Below, piece after piece: positions 40,452-44,765 of a stretch of DNA of 44,765 nt; the stretch's first letter is position 1, and each line of letters begins with the position of its first letter. This DNA comes from Streptosporangiaceae bacterium (lineage in GTDB: Bacteria; Actinomycetota; Actinomycetes; Streptosporangiales; Streptosporangiaceae). The stretch spans positions 1 through 44,765 of the forward strand of contig JASHQP010000225.1 of NCBI GenBank assembly GCA_030039095.1, read 5' to 3'. Position numbers and translations under genes: made by a program. The notes under the pieces were generated by a model. It did not search any database and was not told the origin of the DNA. It worked only from the letters and a program-made list of their open reading frames with translations.

Positions 40452-41726
40452 ATGCTGCAGGTCAGGGAGCGGGAAGGGCTGCGCGGGAACCCGTTCCTCG
40501 AGGTCCTCGCCAGGCCGGGCGCGTGGCGATTTTCGGTCGCGGCCGCCATCGGCCGGATGCCGATGGCCATGTTCGGCCTGGGCACGGTGCTGCTGATCGC
40601 GGCGGTGACCGGCAGCTACGGGCTGGCCGGGATCGTCGCAGCGGCGGGCTCGGTCGGGTACGCGATCTGCTCACCGCAGGCCGCCCGGCTCGCTGACCGC
40701 TTCGGGCAGCGCCGGGTTCTGGTCCCGCTCACCACGTTCTTCGCCGCCTGCACGCTGGCGCTCGTCGGCTGCGCCGAGCTGCACGCCCCGCTGTGGGCAC
40801 TGCTGATCACTGGCGGTCTCGCCGGGGCGTCGATGCCGTCCCTCGGCTCGATGGTCCGGGCCCGCTGGAGCGCGCTGCTCGGCGACTCACCGCTGCTGCA
40901 CACCGCGTTCTCGCTCGAGTCCGTCGCCGACGAGGCGATCTTCGTGATCGGCCCGGCCGTGGTCACGCTGCTCGCGACCGAGGTGTATCCCGCCGCCGGG
41001 GTGGGCGTGGCCATGGTGGCGTGCGTGACCGGGACGCTGCTGTTCGCAGCGCAGCGCCGCACCGAGCCGCCGGTGGCCAGGCCCGTGCCGCGCCGCTCCG
41101 GCGAGGCCATCGAGCCGGCCAGGTCCGCCATCCCGGCACCGGGCCTGATCACGCTCGCGCCGGTCTACTTCTGCCTGGGCGCGATGTTCGCCACGATCGA
41201 CCTGTCCACCGTGGACTTCGCCCAGGAGCACGGGCACAAGCCGCTGGCCGGTTTCGTCCTCGGCGCCTACGCGCTGGGCAGCGCCGCCGGGGGCCTGCGC
41301 TACGGGTCCCGGTCCTGGGCCGCCCCGGCGCACCGCAGGTTCGCGATCGCGCTGTGCCTGGTCGTCGCCGGAACGGCGACCTTCTGGGCCCTGCCCGGCC
41401 TGGTCGTCCTCGCCGCCGTCATCTTCTGCTCGGGCCTGTGCATCTCGCCGACGTTCATCACCGGCTACGCCCTGATCAGCGACCAGGCGCCGGAGCGGCG
41501 GCGAACCGAGGCGATGGCCTGGCTCAGCTCGGCGATCTCGGTCGGTGTTGCCGCCGGCTCGGCGATCGCTGGCCAGATCATCGACGCGGGCGGGGCTCGC
41601 TGGGGGTACGTGTTCGCCGCGTGCTGCGGCGCGGTCGCGGTGACCGTGTGCCTGGCCGGCCTGCGCAACCTGCGCGTAGAGCCGAGCCGGGCCGAACCGG
41701 CAGAATGGGGCGATGCGGAGATCTGA
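40452..41726 (+). CDS. MFS transporter
   Basis: A 424-residue major facilitator with about 12 hydrophobic spans in two halves, joined by a basic loop (AQRRTEPPVARPVPRRSGEA) near residues 198-217. The short motif between spans 2 and 3 reads ADRFGQRRVLVP, the usual MFS motif A. The type resembles drug or sugar efflux exporters. AAGGA directly before the ATG and GGAGG further up mark the start. It overlaps the lactone oxidase gene by 14 bases, so the two are co-translated. The substrate is unknown. Confidence 0.92.
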   Translation: MLQVREREGLRGNPFLEVLARPGAWRFSVAAAIGRMPMAMFGLGTVLLIAAVTGSYGLAGIVAAAGSVGYAICSPQAARLADRFGQRRVLVPLTTFFAACTLALVGCAELHAPLWALLITGGLAGASMPSLGSMVRARWSALLGDSPLLHTAFSLESVADEAIFVIGPAVVTLLATEVYPAAGVGVAMVACVTGTLLFAAQRRTEPPVARPVPRRSGEAIEPARSAIPAPGLITLAPVYFCLGAMFATIDLSTVDFAQEHGHKPLAGFVLGAYALGSAAGGLRYGSRSWAAPAHRRFAIALCLVVAGTATFWALPGLVVLAAVIFCSGLCISPTFITGYALISDQAPERRRTEAMAWLSSAISVGVAAGSAIAGQIIDAGGARWGYVFAACCGAVAVTVCLAGLRNLRVEPSRAEPAEWGDAEI

Positions 41727-43179
41727 TCAGCCCGGCGCCACGTGGCGGAACTGGGCGGGCAACGAGTCGGCCCGGCCGCGCAGGATTGCCGTGCCGCGCT
41801 CGACGCACGAGGTAGCCGACGAGGTGCGCAAGGCGGCCGCCGACGGGCTGACCGTACGGATGGCCGGCACCGGGCACTCGTTCACGCCGGCCGCGGCAAC
41901 CGACGGCGTGCTGCTCCACCCCGGCGGCATGACGAGCATCCGGTCGGTTGATACGGCGGCCGGGCTGGTCACGGTCGAGGCCGGCTGCCCGCTGCACGTG
42001 CTCAACGCTCATCTTCAGGCGCGAGGCCTCTCGCTGGCCAACATGGGCGACATCCAGGTGCAGACGGTGGCCGGCGCGATCCAGACCGGCACCCACGGCA
42101 CAGGCCGCGACGTCGGAGGCATGGCGGCCCAGGTGGCGGGCCTGGAACTGGTCCTGGCCGACGGCACCGTCGTGACGTGTGCGGCGGCCTCGCCCCCGCC
42201 CGCCACTCCTTCCGCCGCGACTCCCCCCGCCACCACTTCCCCGTCCGCCACTCCCCCCGCCGCGACTCCCCCCGCCGCCACTCCCCCCGCCACCACTTCC
42301 CGGCCCGCCACTCCCCCCGCCGCCACTCCCCAGCCCGCCAGCCCGCCAGGGCTTTTCGACGCGGCCCGAGTCGGGCTCGGCGCACTCGGGATCGTCACCG
42401 CCGTCACGTTCCGGGTGGTTCCCGCGTTTCTCCTCGAGGCGCGGGAAGAGCCGATGCGATGGTCCGAGGTGACTTCCCGGCTCGACGAGCTGACCTCGGA
42501 GAACGAGCACTTCGAGTTCTACTGGTTCCCGCATTCCGAGGGCTGCCTGACGAAGCGGAACAACCGGTCGCCCGGGCCGCCACGGCCGCTGCCGAAGCTC
42601 CGGTACCTGCTCGATGACGAACTGCTGTCCAACACGGTGTTCGGTGTGACCTGCAGGCTCGGGCACTCCTTCCCCGGGATGATCACGACGGTCAACGGCG
42701 TGGCCAGCAAGGCCCTGGGCTCGCGCAGCTACGTCGACGCGGCGTACCGGGTCTTCACCAGCCCGCGGCGGGTCCGCTTCAAGGAGGAGGAGTACGCGAT
42801 CCCGCGCGAGTCCCTGGCCGGCGTGCTCGCGGAGATCAGGGCCCTGTTCGCCCGGCGGGACTGGCGGATCAGCTTCCCGATCGAGGTCAGGGTCACTCCC
42901 GGTGACGACCCGTGGCTGTCCACCGCCTACGGCCGCGACAGCGCCTACATCGCGATCCACGTCTTTCACGCCTCGCCGCACGGGGAGTATTTCCGGGACG
43001 TGGAAGCAGTGATGACCGCGGTTGGAGGGCGGCCGCATTGGGGCAAGATGCACACGAGAAGCGCGGAATACCTCCGCCAGGCGTACCCTAAGCACGGGGA
43101 CTTTGTCGCTCTGCGCGACAAGCTTGACCCCGGGCGCCGGTTCGGCAACCCCTACCTGACTCAGGTACTCGGCCCGTGA
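41713..43179 (+). CDS. D-arabinono-1,4-lactone oxidase family FAD enzyme with a low-complexity insert
   Basis: A 488-residue flavoprotein. FAD_binding_4 covers about residues 20-235; GTGHSFTPAA contains His55, the likely covalent FAD site of aldonolactone oxidases. The C-terminal ALO domain ends RRFGNPYLTQVLG. The enzyme would oxidise a sugar lactone or alditol with oxygen as acceptor. Residues 157-214 are an Ala/Thr/Pro-only insert from tandem DNA repeats, placed in the FAD domain after VVTCAAAS. It keeps the frame, so it is probably a surface loop. The start overlaps the MFS gene by 14 bases. Confidence 0.9.
   Translation: MRRSDQPGATWRNWAGNESARPRRIAVPRSTHEVADEVRKAAADGLTVRMAGTGHSFTPAAATDGVLLHPGGMTSIRSVDTAAGLVTVEAGCPLHVLNAHLQARGLSLANMGDIQVQTVAGAIQTGTHGTGRDVGGMAAQVAGLELVLADGTVVTCAAASPPPATPSAATPPATTSPSATPPAATPPAATPPATTSRPATPPAATPQPASPPGLFDAARVGLGALGIVTAVTFRVVPAFLLEAREEPMRWSEVTSRLDELTSENEHFEFYWFPHSEGCLTKRNNRSPGPPRPLPKLRYLLDDELLSNTVFGVTCRLGHSFPGMITTVNGVASKALGSRSYVDAAYRVFTSPRRVRFKEEEYAIPRESLAGVLAEIRALFARRDWRISFPIEVRVTPGDDPWLSTAYGRDSAYIAIHVFHASPHGEYFRDVEAVMTAVGGRPHWGKMHTRSAEYLRQAYPKHGDFVALRDKLDPGRRFGNPYLTQVLGP
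42183..42355 (+). repeat. tandem CCGCCACTCCCC-type repeats coding for Pro/Ala/Thr
   Basis: About 170 bases made of imperfect 12- and 15-base units such as GCCACTCCCCCC and GCCGCGACTCCCCCC, all multiples of three. They encode PPATP/PPAAT runs inside the lactone oxidase. The unit length keeps the frame when copies are gained or lost. Confidence 0.85.
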
Positions 43180-43287
43180 CCTGCCGGAGCGAACGCGCAA
43201 GCGGGGGCCGCGCGGGAAGGAAGCACGCTTGATGGAGTCGCGCAGGACACCCGCGGCGGGCGGGGCATGCTAGTGGAAGGAAAGACT

Positions 43288-44765
<1,478 letters not shown>

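Noticed and set aside
41578..43200. Long minus-strand open frame of 540 codons with Gly/Ser repeats opposite the lactone oxidase
   Set aside because: It mirrors the repeat insert and GC-biased codons of the real plus-strand flavoprotein, has no family motifs and crosses two gene ends.

Overview
The window is from a high-GC actinobacterium, probably a filamentous lineage. The evidence is very GC-rich codon use, a DUF742 'conservon' fragment, a DUF4193 protein, a ferrochelatase with a C-terminal cysteine cluster of the actinobacterial coproporphyrin type, and a GuaB1-type IMPDH-family gene. The genus cannot be fixed from sequence alone. No rRNA, tRNA, CRISPR array or insertion sequence was recognised.

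Layout. (1) 1-3882: the left-edge fragment of a DUF742 regulator, an acyl-CoA dehydrogenase, a zinc-ribbon/FHA protein, a small acidic protein of unknown function and a PAP2-type membrane phosphatase. (2) 3894-19319, all on the minus strand: the most striking region. It holds three consecutive copies of one gene module: a GT-C membrane glycosyltransferase, then a cellulose-synthase-like GT2, then one or two membrane-anchored GH26 glycosidases. Module A is 15191-19319, module B 9700-15167 and module C 3894-9384, giving 3 GT-C, 3 GT2 and 5 GH26 genes. Sampled lines here are visibly less GC-rich than the flanks. The same roughly 85-base element, with conserved blocks at identical spacing, lies upstream of modules A and C. 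A divergent gene (19738-22044) encodes a long charged coiled coil, one membrane span and an extracytoplasmic domain. I read the region as a multi-copy locus that makes and trims one or more beta-linked exopolysaccharides. (3) 22078-34511, minus strand: a catabolic and uptake region made of two transcription units, each starting at an identical 35-base promoter/operator. One unit encodes a GntR regulator, enoyl-CoA hydratase, an NMT1-type ABC transporter, a YtcJ-type amidohydrolase and an aldo/keto reductase. The other encodes NDP-forming acyl-CoA synthetase, SDR, NDP-forming acyl-CoA synthetase, with four-base overlaps. (4) 34578-44765: mostly housekeeping or conserved actinobacterial genes: HIT hydrolase, DUF4193 protein, a membrane pseudokinase, inositol-monophosphatase-like enzyme, ferrochelatase, a lytic-transglycosylase fusion, MFS exporter, aldonolactone oxidase with a repeat insert, TetR regulator and the start of guaB1.

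How the genes may work together. In region 2 the GT2 enzymes keep every catalytic motif of processive beta-synthases but have no PilZ domain. The GH26 proteins keep both catalytic glutamates and are tethered outside the membrane. The GT-C proteins could add sugars from a lipid carrier, although copy C has lost the aspartate of the acidic loop motif. In region 3 a single regulator could control both operons through the shared promoter, linking uptake of an unknown ligand to its CoA-dependent breakdown. Functions are assigned from motifs and family knowledge. The polymer in region 2 and the substrate in region 3 are not determined.
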